Shown here: piece after piece, positions 33,241 to 45,256 of the stretch
How positions within the stretch are numbered: the stretch's first letter is position 1
How the letters are laid out: the number at the start of each line of letters is the position of its first letter
Assembly: GCF_000003195.3 (NCBI RefSeq)
Contig: NC_012877.2
Coordinates: 13,190,839 to 13,254,838 of the forward strand
Direction of reading: 5' to 3'
DNA length: 64,000 nt
From: Sorghum bicolor
Lineage: Eukaryota; Streptophyta; Magnoliopsida; Poales; Poaceae
Made by a program: the position numbers and the translations under genes
The notes under the pieces: model-generated
The model's database searches: none
Told to the model about the DNA's origin: nothing
What the model saw: only the letters and a program-made list of their open reading frames with translations

Positions 33241-34934
33241 TGAAAGGTCCAAATGGCTAGAGGGGGTGAATAGCCTATTTAAAATTTGTTGTAGAGATAA
33301 GATATATCCAATCAATCAGGTGCACAATTGCAAGAGAGACCTCGGCAAGATATGACACAAGATTTTTTACCGAGGTTCAGTTGCTTCCCGGCAAGCTACC
33401 CCTCGTTGTGGCGATACACCCACTTGATAGATCACGAGCTAATTGGCAATCTAAAGCCAAACCCTCAGCGGGTGCTGCACATCCACTCACAAGATGGAGA
33501 TCCTCCAAGCCACGAGCAATCCACTAGAGTAGCCAATTGTGATCTCCCGCGGGGAAGGCTAAAGAACCCCTCACAATTCACTTGGTGAGGCTCGAAACAA
33601 TCTACAATCACGAGCTCAACACCACCGCTGCTCCAAGCCGTCTAGGGCATCAGGAAACACCCAAGAGTAACAAGAAATCCATAGCAAACTCAAGAATCAA
33701 GTGCCACTAAATGCAACTATCAAAGAAATGCACTTAAATCTCACTCAATCTCACTAGGATTAGCAATCAAGTAAGGAGATGAGTGGAGGGAGTGTTCTCT
33801 AGCTCAATGTATGTGTCAAGTAATCAAAAGTGCAAGAGTGAGCCTCCAAAAGCCGGCCACCTTCTATTTATAAGTCCCCTCAAAGAACTAGCCATTGGCC
33901 ACTTTCACTGGGCAGAAATTGGGGGCACCGGATGCTACCAAGTGAGCACCAGACGCTCGACCCCCTGCGTCCGGTGCACTGGTGTTGGCCACGTGTCCTT
34001 CTTGAATCTCGCGCGTCAGTCTCTAACGGCTACTTACACAACACCGGACGCTCTACAGGTCCACACCAGACACATCTGGTGCACACTAGACCCGTGCGCA
34101 GAGAGCCTTGCAAACTCGCAGGGTCACCGGACGTAAGCCACCGGACGCAACCTCAGCGTCTGGTGCTCACCAGACTCATGCGCACAGAGAGTCGCCAAAA
34201 CACCCGCACACCAGACGCTGAGCACCGGACTCACTCTGGTGCGTCCGGTGCACTATAGATAGACCCGAGACGCTAAAAGACAGCGTCCGGTGACTCTGCA
34301 CCCTGCGTTCGGTGAGTGTTTCTTGTTGAGAAACACTCCCGCGACTTCTCCAAATTTCCCACCGGTGCAATAGAAAATATACACTTAATTTTCTCAAAAG
34401 CGCCGAATCCTGCCTCGCAAGCTCGGCGGGAGGGAGAGAGGAACCCACACCCCTCTTAACCCTAGGAACTCCACCTCCTTTGTAAATGTGCTAACACCAA
34501 CAAGTGTCCACCATCAAAGTGCATGTGTGTTAGCTTTTCACAAACATTTTCACCAAAGGAGTTAAGTTAGCACTTTACTAGATCCTAACGCATATGCTCA
34601 AGATATGGACCTAGTAGCACTTGATTCGAGAGATGACCGTGATTTCCCCTCTTGATAGTCGGCTATGTATCCTAAACCCGGTCAATCACTTCTCTACTCA
34701 TCTTAGAACGGCAAAAGTAAAACCCTATGTTTATACCTTTGCCTTGATAACTTTGCTCCTCATCTATCACCATGATCTTCACTTCATGCTTCATCTCTTT
34801 GTGATCATGTGGCCACCTTTCCATGCCACCATGCATCTTCATCACATGTGTTGCTATGCCTAACTCAAATCACTTAAACACAAGGCATTAGCAACTTGGT
34901 GTCATTAATTACCAAAACCAAACTTGGGCTTTCA
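33241..34934 (-). repeat. 3' LTR of D, 1694 bp
   Basis: Begins TGAAAGGTCC and ends GGGCTTTCA, with inverted ends TGAAAG/CTTTCA. TATA box TATAAATA on the minus strand (plus 33865-33872). Between 33927 and 34320 it has a dense cluster of CACCGGACGC-like words and their complements. Confidence 0.88.
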
Positions 34935-36110
34935 ATCTCTCCCTTTTTGGTAATTGATGAAAATGATCACAAATATATGTAATGAAATCATAATGAACTT
35001 GAATTGCTTGTCCAAAGCATTTTAATCAAGAGACAAGGTTGGACAAACATTTCAATTTCGGTTTTGGTAGTACTAGCTCCCCCTACATATGTGCTTCCAT
35101 GAGTTTGGTTCAAGTTTGCACATATGCATGAATTGGAATTTTGGGGGATTTATTACTACCAAAATGATGCTAAGGTATATAGAATGGACCTTTGAAGGGT
35201 GATACCAATCGGAGTTGCCAATATACCAACCTTAGCACCAATGTAGCTAGACATATATTAAAAAACTCAAGATACCTCGTGAGATCACATTATATGTCAA
35301 GATACCACATGAAAATAAAACTCTATGCTAGAATTCAAAGCATCATTCAAGTTCTATTTTTAGCAAGCACCAATCAAACAAGAGTTGTGAATCTAAACTT
35401 GCAATGCAACACCTCATTATGTTTGTGCACACTCAAATGCAATAAATGGTTCATGAGCTTGCTCCCCCTATTTGTGTGCTCAAGTTTTAATTTATCCCTT
35501 TCTATTTTCAAAATATTTCTCTCCCCCTTAAGCACTTTTCTCCCCCTTTATGACTTATCTTTGTTTCTCTCCCCCTTTGTCATCAATGGCCACAAAGGTC
35601 CAAATTTTAGTGAGAATTAAGTCAATCAATGTGAGGGTCAAATTATGGTTCAATCTAGATCACTTGCCTAGAACATGTAACTCGGTTTGATCCAAGGACA
35701 AGCTTTTTCACACCTCGTAAAGTATAAGGGTTATCTTGACCATGTTGAATTACACATCATAAGCTCATATTCTAGATCCAACACTGGGCTTGCAAGCTCA
35801 CAAACATGTCATATGCTACCACTAGATTAAACAATCATAGAAGCAATAGTGGTACCATACATACATCAAAATCTTTTGATTTTCATGAATGAGCCTATTT
35901 GTCATGCAAACATGTTTATATGTTCTAATCATGTCCTTAGCAAAGTATGAATGCTATGTCAATCATCTTTACCTTGCTTTGTTGGAGGAGAGGCATGTCA
36001 TATATAAATGTGGGAGTGCACTCATCTCAAGTTGGAGAAGTCAAATATGTTCAATTCATTTCTCAACTTGCAAAATCTCTTCTCATCAAGTGGCTTTGTG
36101 AAGATGTCGG
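34935..36110 (-). other. Polypurine tract and non-coding 3' region of D
   Basis: The polypurine tract is CCAAAAAGGGAGAGAT on the minus strand (plus 34935-34950). The rest is AT-rich with many stops in all frames and some CTCCCCC tracts; I see no gene. A SIRE-type third ORF is absent here. Confidence 0.7.
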
Positions 36111-36801
36111 CTAGTTGATCTTCGGTGCCAATGCTTTCAATGCTAATATCACCCTTTTATTGATGATCTCTTATGAAATGGTGCCTTATGTCAATGTGCT
36201 TGGTTCTTACATGTTGAACCGGATTTTGTGTCATCTTGATTGCACTCTAATTGTCACAAATTAAAGGCACATCCTTGAATTTGATTCCAAAGTCATTCAA
36301 GGTAGCTTTCATCCAAAGCAATTGTGCACAACAACTACCGACACTAATGTATTCGGCCTCGGCGGTTGATAGTGCAACATTATTTTGTTTCTTTGATGAC
36401 CATGAAACTAGAGATCTTCCTAGCAATTGACAAGTGCCACTTGTGCTCATTCTATCAATCTTGCATCCACCATAGTCGGAGTCTGAATATCCAATCAACT
36501 CAAAATTAGACCCCTTGGGATACAATAATCCAACATCATGAGTGCCCTTAAGATACATCAATATCCTCTTGGTTGCCTTCAGGTAACTCTCCCTTAGTGA
36601 AGCTTGATATCTTGCACACTTGCACACACTAAACATCACATCCAGCCTTGATGCGGTGACATAGAGCAAACTTCCAATCATGGACCGATATAGCTTTTGA
36701 TCTACCATGTTGCCACTTGCATCACTACCTAATTGATCATTTGTGCCCACAGGTGTGCTCATTGGTTTAGCTTCTTGCAACCCAAACTTCTTGATCATGT
36801 C
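36111..36801 (-). pseudogene. pol: D pol: RNase H end
   Basis: Copia RNase H: KPMSTPVGTNDQLG at the RT/RNase H border, YRSMIGSLLYVTASRLD, GYSDSDYGGCKID, SKKQNNVALSTAEAEY, then LICDN followed by TAG (36246). Beyond it the same frame still gives QNPVQHVRTKHIDIRHH and another stop. The residues upstream of 36801 in an open frame belong to the E LTR, not to D. Confidence 0.87.
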
Positions 36802-38176
36802 TGTTGATATTTGGTAACGCAATAAGGAAATGATCCGCAAGCGCATGGATATCGGTGAGCATTTCACCCGGGAGGTTTTCCAGAGTATCGTATTTATATT
36901 TTTACCACTGGGAGAAAGGGTGCATCTGACTAACCAAATCTATTGCTACTATCCCTTTAGGCTACAAAGAATGTTTCTCGATGTGAGCCATGTATAGAGA
37001 AGACTGCAACCGTAGTCTCGTTCTAACCTTGGTAAGGATGATCTACTGTTCTATTGGGGAAACTTACGGAATCTAGACACCACAAAGGATGTTCGACCCG
37101 CACCTATAAACCTACCCGTCCTGCTAACGAGATGTGGGATGCAAAGGTAACTCGGAAATGTCACGTTCCTCGCTACTACCACGGTCCAGCTAGTCAGGGG
37201 ATATCTATGAGTACCCTAGCCTAAACACCACGTTTACGCTAGCAATGATTACTCTAATACTCAACCGGAAGAGATTAATGTAAACTCATAAACCAAAGAA
37301 CAATAAAACAAGAACTTACTAGAATTTAGAAGTCGAAATACTGAAGAATCCTAGGAGCAAGCCTCGGGTTAGAAGACTTGATCCCGCAGGTACAACCTCG
37401 GAGTAGACACCGACAAGCCGGGCTTCCTCCGATCTACACCTCCACTCTATCTCTCTCAATCTAGTAGAAACTAGAAGATCTAATTCTACTCACATTAGAT
37501 GCTAAGCCTAAAAGAAATTTTATTTAGAGGAGAGGTATTCCTTCGAGGGCTCCTCTCAACTCTATGATGAACTTGTTCTCCTCCAGGGGCCAGGGGCTCT
37601 GCTTATATAGTCCTCCTCCTCTATGCATTTTTGGTTCAACAGGCGATGTGGTACTAAACTTTTCACCATATCTCATTAAAATGCACATAGGCCTTAATGG
37701 ACCAAAATCTGATTTGGGCCCAATTAATCCCGCAGCTCTTTTATGTGGAGTCCTTCTTTTATTAATATCTCTTGATTCCGAACTCCAAATATAGCAAATA
37801 ATATATGCATTTCGATCAGCTCGATGAGATCTTTGTAATGGTGTACTCCATTCTATGATTGGTGCTTGTACCAGGGCAGGCGCCCAAGGGGGGAGGGCGG
37901 GCGCCCTACCCCCGGGCCCGTTAGGCCTCCCGTTCGTTCCCGTGGCTTCCGAAGTCTTTTATATGATAGAAAATTGCGCGGCACATTAATATCTCTATGT
38001 AAACCCGACGTGTGGGCCTTTCCTTTATATTTCCTGATAACCTCCTACAGAAATAGACAAACACCAAAACTCGTGGAATTCTGTTAGATAAAACCCTAAG
38101 TGTTGGTGTTGGTTGCATTTGGATCCTTTTCTTTATTTATTTGATGATTATATTTGGTACTTAAGGACCGTCAACA
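36802..38176 (-). repeat. 3' LTR of E, 1375 bp
   Basis: Starts TGTTGATATTTGG and ends CCGTCAACA. TATA box TATATAA on the minus strand (plus 37603-37609). A GC-rich island with GGGCGCCC-type palindromes stands at about 37876-37925. The first 1044 bp align without length change with 56382-57425. Confidence 0.87.
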
Positions 38177-38190
38177 ACTCCCCCAAGCTT
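38177..38190 (-). other. Polypurine tract of E
   Basis: AAGCTTGGGGGAGT on the minus strand directly before the 3' LTR; G has the same with one or two changes (plus 58767-58780). Confidence 0.8.
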
Positions 38191-38214
38191 ACCTGTTGCT
38201 CGTCCCTGAGCAAG

Positions 38215-39766
38215 TGAAAGGATCAAGATGCCCAAGAGGGGGGGGGGGTGAATTGGGCTTCTCTAAAAATTTAAGCAACCTATAAGCTCCAATTCAACCC
38301 CTTGTGCCTAGTGTGACCTAGAGAGCTACCGGATAAAAGTTTTGCAACCTAGTTCAAATCCTATTCTAGCAAGGCAATTCTAAGAATGTAGAAGCACAAA
38401 GTAAATGCTAGAATGTAAAGGAGTAGTGGAAGAAACTGCTCGGCGATGTTTTGCCGAGGTATCAGAGAGTCGCCACTCTCCACTAGTCCTCGTTGGAGCA
38501 CCCGTGCAAGGGTCTTGCTCCCCCTTGGTCCACGCAAGGACCAAGTGCTCTCTACGGGCTGATTCTTCGACACTCCGTCATGGTGAATCGCCCAAAACCG
38601 CTCACAAGCTTGACACGAGCCACCTACAAGAACTCCAGGCGGTCTTCGTGCCTCCAATCACCACCGAACCGTCTACGTGATGGCGATCACCAAGAGTAAC
38701 AAGCAAAGAACTCTCACTTGACCCAAACAAGGCTCTAGAGAGTAGTGGATGCACACTTGACTCTTGGAATTCACTAGAGAAGGATTCTCTCAAGAAATCA
38801 CTCAAATCTCAATCCTCTCTAGGCTCTTGCTACTCTCTTGCTCCACAACAAGTTTCTCAGATGTTCAGATGGGCAACAGACCTTTCATGGACGAGGTGGA
38901 GGAGTATAAATACTCCCCACAAAGTCCAAAGGTCAGCCAACCGTTTTCCACTGAAAAACAGGGTCACCGAACGCTCTTTATGTTGCACCGGACGCTCTGC
39001 ACCGAGCGTCCGGTGCCCCATAACAGCTAACTGTACCTGCGTCTGACAGGTCACCGGACGCTAACTCTCAGCGTTCGGTGGCACCGTTCGGTGCTCTGGG
39101 GAGTTTTACATACTCCCTACGTATGGGACCGGACGCTACACGATGCGTCCGGTGCTAGCGTCCGGTCCTCAGGGGAAGTTTACAACCTCCTTGGGTGTCG
39201 GACCGGACGCTGCCCGGTGAGTCCGGTGCCAGCGTCCGGTGCTTAACCCTAAGCACCACACTATTCCAACAGCTAAGGACCTCACCGGACACACTCACAG
39301 AGCGTCTGGTGTAGCGTTCGGTGCCCCCTTGGGCACGCTAACTTCGTCGAAACGCGATCGCTCCAAAACGAAGTTGGTTCCTCTCAATCTAAGGACTATC
39401 TCTGAGCTACCTAGTGCTAGGTTTACCAAGTGTGCACCACACCTAAACCTAAAGCCTTTCCTAAGTCAAGCTACTAGATCAAAGCCCCTCTTAATAGTAC
39501 GGTCAAAGGAAAACAAAGTCCTAAACTAATCTAAGTGCCCTTCTATACCATATGGCACTTAGACCTGGTCTAGTCTCGACGATGTCCATCCATCCTTTGA
39601 AAACCGAAACGATTTCCACTATTAAGTAGGCATGTACGTCCCTATCCATCGAGTACCTTTTACCATGACCTTACCTATGACTTTGCCTCTGCAAAACACA
39701 CATTAGTCATAGTAATCAATATTGTCATTAATCACCGAAATCACTAGGGGCCGAGATGCTCTTTCA
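38215..39766 (-). repeat. 3' LTR of F, 1552 bp
   Basis: TGAAAGGATC...GCTCTTTCA. A 12-base G run occurs at about 38237-38248 where the other LTR has seven. TATA on the minus strand at plus 38905-38912. A cluster of ACCGGACGC/GCGTCCGGT words spans 38965-39335. Confidence 0.92.
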
Positions 39767-40223
39767 ATCTCCCCCTTTTTGGTGATTGATGACAATAACC
39801 TCGAGTATGAAAAGAGTTGAGGTTTTCAAATGACTTGGTTTCAATAAGCATGATACAATAAGAACAAAAAGGATTAGGCATGCTTATATCAACCAAGTCT
39901 AACATCCTGCATCCAAATATGTGAGTGGTAAACAACAGGATATAGACACATGGCTCATAAGTACATCGGAGTAAAACGCGGAATCAAAGGTAATATGAGC
40001 CAAGACACATGACATAAAGATATCACAAATAAGCATAAGTCATGTCTCACAACCATAGTTTATCTCACACAGATGCAATGCATAAAGGTAAACGTGATGC
40101 ATGATGGAGTAGCACACAAAAGAGCATATCACAAGAATAAAAGCCCTCTCTAGCTCTCTAGCTCCCCCTAACTCTCATACTCACAACTCTCTCTCCCCCT
40201 TTGGCATCAAGCGCCAAAAAAAA
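39767..40223 (-). other. Polypurine tract and 3' untranslated region of F
   Basis: CCAAAAAGGGGGAGAT on the minus strand (plus 39767-39782) abuts the LTR. The remaining ~440 bp are non-coding; nothing recognisable. Confidence 0.75.
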
Positions 40224-42756
40224 CTAAGAAGACGGAGGTGGAGGCGGAGCAGTGGAGTCCCTCGGCACGGCCTCAAACCGAGCTGCATCGTCTGAACCAT
40301 CGGCCGTCGAGGCGGAGGAGGTGGAGTGACCCTCTAAAGGTGCACGTGCTGGCGAAACGGTCTGGGTCTGCTCTGGAGGAGCTGAAGCTGTCACTGGCAA
40401 TGCGGGCTACTCGAGTCCTGCTAACAAAGCTGGCACGGACTCGGTCGCTGTAGCTGAAGTCTCTGGCACGGTAGAAGAAGGTGCTAGCTGCTCAGACGAC
40501 AGACGCTCTGTAGTGGTGACTGGCGCCGTAAAGGCTGCAGGAGCCTGTAGAGGTGGAGGCGTAGGGTCACCAGTCAGAGCACTGTAAGTGAAACTGAGGT
40601 GCGGGTCTGTCGACGAGTCCAACAGAAGCTGTGAAGCTGTCGCTGACTGAGGCATGAATCTAGAGCGGAGAGGCGTGAACTGAGGTACCTGCTCAAAGCC
40701 AGAGGAGATAGCACCCTGGGAGACCTGGTGCTGAGGCATCGAAAACGGCTGACTCTGAGCAGGGAGCTGAAGAGGCTGCTGAGACTGACTCTGGGGAGCT
40801 AGAGTAGACGGCCTGACAGACGATGTGCCTGGAAGCTGAATCCCCGAGGCGGCCATAAGAGCGGCCATCATCACTGTCTGCTGAGCCTGAAAAGCTAGGA
40901 ACTGCCGCTGAAGCTCATCCTGATGAGCCTGAATCGCTGCATTGATCGCAGCCTGATCCCTGTCCCTCCTAGCCTGCTCCTCAGCTGCTCTGCGCTGGTC
41001 AGCTCTCATCCCCTCTAGTATAGCTAGTAGTGCAGGGTCCGTAGCACTCGAGGAACCTCCTGCCTCATGGTTGTTCACCCTAGGGGGGAGGTCTGACACT
41101 GGAGGATGATAGTCATGGTCTGAGCTATCTGAAGCAAAGTCAAACTCTCCCTCAGCCTCTGCATCTGCAACAGCCCCAATGGCTATGTCCTGCTGCTCCT
41201 CAGTCTCTGGTACTGCTCCTGAACTGCGAGTGCCCCTAGGAGAAGGTGGGGGCACCGAGCCACGTGGTGCACGAGGAGGTGGTGTAGCTCTGAGGTCGTG
41301 GTGTGCTCGCAGCATCTGCCGGGGGTCGTAGTGAGGGAAGACGGTGTCCGAGTTTGTCAGCTCTCTCTATAGGTGAGCCGGAAGGGGTACTAGCCTAGCA
41401 CGAAGAATAAGCAGGGTGATCCAATGTGCATATGGCAACTGACGCCATCCCCTGAAGCTCTCTGAGATAGTGTCCTCAATCTCTGATACTATCAGATCCC
41501 ACAAGTCAAATGGAGTCTGAGAGATGAGGTGAGCTACAAGCCACTGCTGAATCCGAGTGAAGCCATCTCTATAGCCAGTCCTAGGGAGGAGTGTCTTCCT
41601 CAACACAAAGTTGAGGATCCTGGCTGGGCGAGTCAAGTCTCCCACTGTCCGGCTGGAGCCCTCTCCAAAAGGTGGACAGAAACAAGGAGCCACAAAGTCA
41701 ACTGGTGGTATCTCACCACCATGAGGACGTCGAGGGGGCTCGAAGTTCCCGTAGCACAGCTGGTGAATCCTGGTGGAGTAAGCTCTCAAGCGAAGTACCT
41801 CTCTAGCCCTCTGTTCTGTGACCCTATAGTCTGAGCCTGCCAGTGCGTAGTGGATATAGCTGTGATCTGGAGACACCCACACTGACGCGTAGAACTCTCG
41901 AACCCACTGCTCACAGTAAGTACCAGGGAGAGCTAGCAACTCTAGGAGGCCATGGAGGTAAGTAAAGTATTGTCGGACATCTGCCCCAACCACGTTCCCT
42001 AGTATCTCAAGGTCTATCACTCTGTGCTCCCAGAACTGAGACTGTGAGCGAACCAGTGACTCATATATGTCCTCCTGGACTACTGTGTAGAACCTAGCAC
42101 CGGCTCGAGAATCCCAAGCAGCTGGAAACCAAGTGGGAAAAGGAATGAACTGCAACTGCTAGATCTCCCTAGCTGACACAAGAGTGAGGTCCCTGTGAAT
42201 CTTGATTGGTCCCTGACGAGGAGCTGGTGTGCCTCTAGCTGGTGTAGCACGAGCAGCGGAGGTAGACTGGCCCTGCGTACCAGTCCGAGGAGTGGCTTGG
42301 GTACATGTGCGAGTCAACCTCCTGAGGGGCTGCTCCTGCTCCTGTGCCTCTGCTGGACCCTCTGCCTATGTCTCTGCCTGTCTCTGTGTCTGGTTCCTCC
42401 TGATCTGGATCTCTGACATTGATCCTGACATGCTACCCTCCAATCATGATGGTGCCTGGAGGTGATCCATGACGAGCCTCGGCCTCAAGAACTGCACGCC
42501 TCTGACGTGGCGTGAGATCGGCCCCTATCCTCAAAGCACCTGACCGTCCACCCCTCTCAGCTGCCTCTGCTGCTGCTGCAACTGCCTCAGCCACCTCTGC
42601 CTCTCTGTCACTGGCCTTGCGCTTCTTGGTGACTAATTTCCTGCCCTTGCCCTTCTCTGCCGCTGACAGGCGACGGGGAGGTTCACCTCCACCATCACCT
42701 CCTGGAGAACCTCCAGCGCTGGCTGCCGGTCCACTGACGTTCTTGCAACGAGCCAT
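40224..42756 (-). pseudogene. F third ORF (env-position, putative plant transposon protein)
   Basis: About 840 codons between RNase H and the 3' LTR, same strand as pol. Start at ATG 42756 (MARCKNVSG). The N-terminus is Gly/Ala and Lys/Arg-rich (KGKGRKLVTKKRK, nuclear-signal-like). The middle (42155-41367) resembles the 'putative plant transposon protein' domain, with WVREFYASVWVSPDHSYIHY. The C-terminal part has a Gln/Ala coiled coil (MRADQRRAAEEQARRD) and a Pro/Gln/Ser tail. I see no signal peptide or membrane segment, so an envelope function is not supported. Breaks: frameshift near 42435; TAG at ~42160, 41367 and 40407, each where CAG would fit; the final TAG is at 40224-40226. Confidence 0.7.
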
Positions 42757-44172
42757 CGCAAGAACCACTGACTGAAAGAACTGCCGACAAATAGCCAACT
42801 GACAAAGGAGATCAACGCGCTGCATAATATAGACAAGATGGGGCATACATAAGCAAACATAATGGCTAGAGATGAGGAAAACCTATAGATCGCAAGAATT
42901 GATAAGGAACGGGCGCGAACGGGTTACGATCGAACGACGAGACGTGTTCCGGATGAAGTACCACGAACGGAAACCCACCGGAGAACGCGAATCCACTCCT
43001 CAAGGTGCTACAAAGATAGAACGAGTCGAATCATCGTCAAAAACAACAATTAGATTCATTCAGACATTGTATCGAACACCTTGAGTGCAAGAAACCTAGG
43101 ACTTACCCAAACCCTAACCACTCCGCAGGAGAGAAATCCCTGCGCGAGGGGAGGGAAGAGAGGAGGCTTGGGAGAGCATCTGCGCGCGGGGGGGGGGAGA
43201 TCGAGGTCGCCGGAGATCACGAACTCGACGGCGGCGGCGAGACGGCGACTGGCTAGGGCACGGCGGTGCGGGCGGAAAAGAAAGAACTACCCCGAGGTTA
43301 ACCCCCGGGCGCGGGTTATATGCGCCTGAATCGGGGTCACCGGACGCACTTAAAGTGGCACCGGACGCGTCCGGTGACCACCGGACTCATGCGCATAGAG
43401 GTATGCAATTTGGCATATCACCAGACGCTGGCTTTAGCATCCGGTGCCCTAGGGCACGCCAGGTGAGCACCGGATGCACATCACCAGACGCTGTAGGGAC
43501 ACTGTTCCTGCGTCCGGTGAGTGCAGTCTGGCACACTCACCGCACCGGACACACGGAGGCAGCATCTGGTGCATCGTCCGGTGCTTCTCTGAGTCCTTTT
43601 TCAACTTAGCACTACGTCCGACTTTGACCCAACCAAGTTCCATCGTCAGAGACACACAAATAAACACCAAATGGAACTATTATGAGTGACCTCTTTCAAA
43701 CCCTCAAATTTTCACAAATATTTAGCCATAGGCTTAGTGGTTTTTATGAAAATAATTCAAGAAATCATCAAGGAGCATCATATGGCCATAAAGCTAGGGG
43801 TTTTGAATCACAATGAGCTTTGAATGCTCCCCCTGTCTATAGACGAACACAGCGGATGCTCAAAGAACAACCGAAAAGAAACGGTCAACTAACAAGCATG
43901 CATATGATATGAGATATAATGCGATACTTGAAAGTAAGCTAATGCTTGTCAAGTTTGATCCAAGGTTAAGCTTTTTCACACACACAAGGGGGTTATCTTA
44001 ACCATGTTAGACAAGCCCTACAGACAAAGCTTATTCAAATTTTAGTTTTAGTATGCATGATATGCAAAGCAAAAGCTATTTACAAGTTTCAACACACAAC
44101 TTTATCTTTTAGTGAAGTTAGAGAGATCAAGCACATTAAGTTCATTTCTCAACATACAAAACCTAGCTTCAT
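42757..44172 (-). other. Spacer between RNase H and third ORF of F
   Basis: No credible ORF. Part is GC-rich (43120-43330). From 43337 to 43582 it repeats the ACCGGACGC/GCGTCCGGT words known from the LTR, including a perfect 18-bp palindrome at 43359-43376. A stretch at 43800-44000 resembles the D 3' region (e.g. GATCCAAGG..AAGCTTTTTCACAC). Confidence 0.7.
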
Positions 44173-45256
44173 CTATGGGTTTTGTGAAGATATCCGCCAA
44201 TTGATTTTCGTTCCCACATTCTCTAGAGATATGTCACCTTTAGCAACATGATCCCTAAGGAAGTGGTGGCGGATGTCAATATGTTTTGTGCGGGTGTGTT
44301 GAACCGGGTTGTTTGCAAGTTTTACGGCATTTTTGTTGTCAGACAACAAAGGTACTTTGTCTAGTACTACTTCATAGTCTAGCAAAGTTTGTTTCATGTA
44401 GAGTATTTGTGCACAACAAGCACCGGCGGCGATGTATTCCGCCTCGGCCGTTGACAAGGCAACACTATTTTGTTTCTTTGACATCCAAGAGACAAGTGAT
44501 CTACCTAGGAAGTGGCACCCTCCGGATGTGCTTTTTCTATCAATCCGGCACCCAGCATAATCCGAATCGGAATAGCCTACAAGTTGTAATCTTGCACCTT
44601 TGGGATACCACAAACCTAGGCAAGGTGTGTATTTTAGATACCTAAGAATTCTCTTGACGGCAATCAAGTGAGATTCCATAGGCATTGCTTGATATCTAGC
44701 ACACATACACACACTAAACATGATATCGAGCATAGATACAGTGAGGTAGAGTAGACTCCTATCATGGAGCGATAGAGAGTCTTGTCAATTGGGTTACCTC
44801 CCTCATCCAAGTCGAGATGCCCATTTGATACCATGGGAGTCTTGATTGGCTTGCAATCCATCATATTGAACCTCTTGAGAAGATCTTGAGTGTACTTCTC
44901 TTGAGAGATGAAGACTCCTTCTTTCATTTGCTTGACTTGAAATCCTAGGAAGAAGGATAGCTCGCCAATCATGGACATCTCAAACTCCTTGGACATCAAG
45001 TCACTAAATTCCTTGCAAAAATCTTCATTAGTAGAGCCAAAAATAATATCATCAACATAAACTTGGCAAATGAAGATTTCCCCATTCATTTTCTAGGTGA
45101 AGAGTGTTGTGTCAACTTTCCCAATCTTGAAGCCCTTCTCAATGAGGAAGTCCCTAATCCTCTCATACCAAGCTCTAGGAGCTTGCTTGAGACCATAGAG
45201 AGTCTTGGACAACCGGTAGACATGCTTGGGGTACCTAGGGTCTTCAAAACCGGGGG
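44173..45256 (-). pseudogene. pol: F pol: RT C-terminal half and RNase H
   Basis: RT palm with catalytic YVDD (QVYVDDIIFGSTNEDF, about 45065), thumb FFLGFQVKQMKEG, then RNase H with GYSDSDYAGCRID, STAEAEYIAAG and LLSDNKNAV; all four acidic positions look kept. Breaks: nonsense and one-base loss at 45257, TAG near 45095 before MNGEIF, frameshift near 44740, and a one-base loss near 44215 close to the C-terminus. Confidence 0.85.

Larger units (their letters stand above)
33241..36801 (-). mobile_element. Copia element D, 3' end (SIRE-like)
   Basis: Minus-strand copia element inserted in C integrase. Present are the 3' LTR, polypurine tract, non-coding 3' region and RNase H. E interrupts it at 36802; the rest lies beyond the window. 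Candidate target copy left of it: TCGGT (33236-33240). Unlike F it has no third ORF between RNase H and the LTR. Confidence 0.87.
36802..38214 (-). mobile_element. Element E, 3' end (non-autonomous gypsy)
   Basis: 3' LTR, polypurine tract and 24 further bases of an LTR element in D. It resumes at 51356 after F. E has a tRNA-Asp-type primer site and a protease remnant but no RT or integrase. Candidate target copy: ATGTC (36797-36801). Confidence 0.85.

Noticed and set aside
35192..35620. Plus-strand ORF in the D 3' region
   Set aside because: No motif, AT-rich, opposite to the element and not seen in F; chance frame.
36802..36867. N-terminal residues of an apparent D ORF
   Set aside because: They are E LTR sequence read through; D ends at 36801.
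38237..38248. Long G run in the F 3' LTR as a G-quadruplex
   Set aside because: Single homopolymer, shorter in the other LTR; slippage or base-calling error is simpler.
33927..39335. CRISPR-like or satellite array of the ACCGGACGC words
   Set aside because: Spacing is irregular, both orientations alternate, and it is inside plant LTRs.
40224..42756. Envelope gene
   Set aside because: No signal peptide, membrane segment or cleavage site seen; only the position resembles env.
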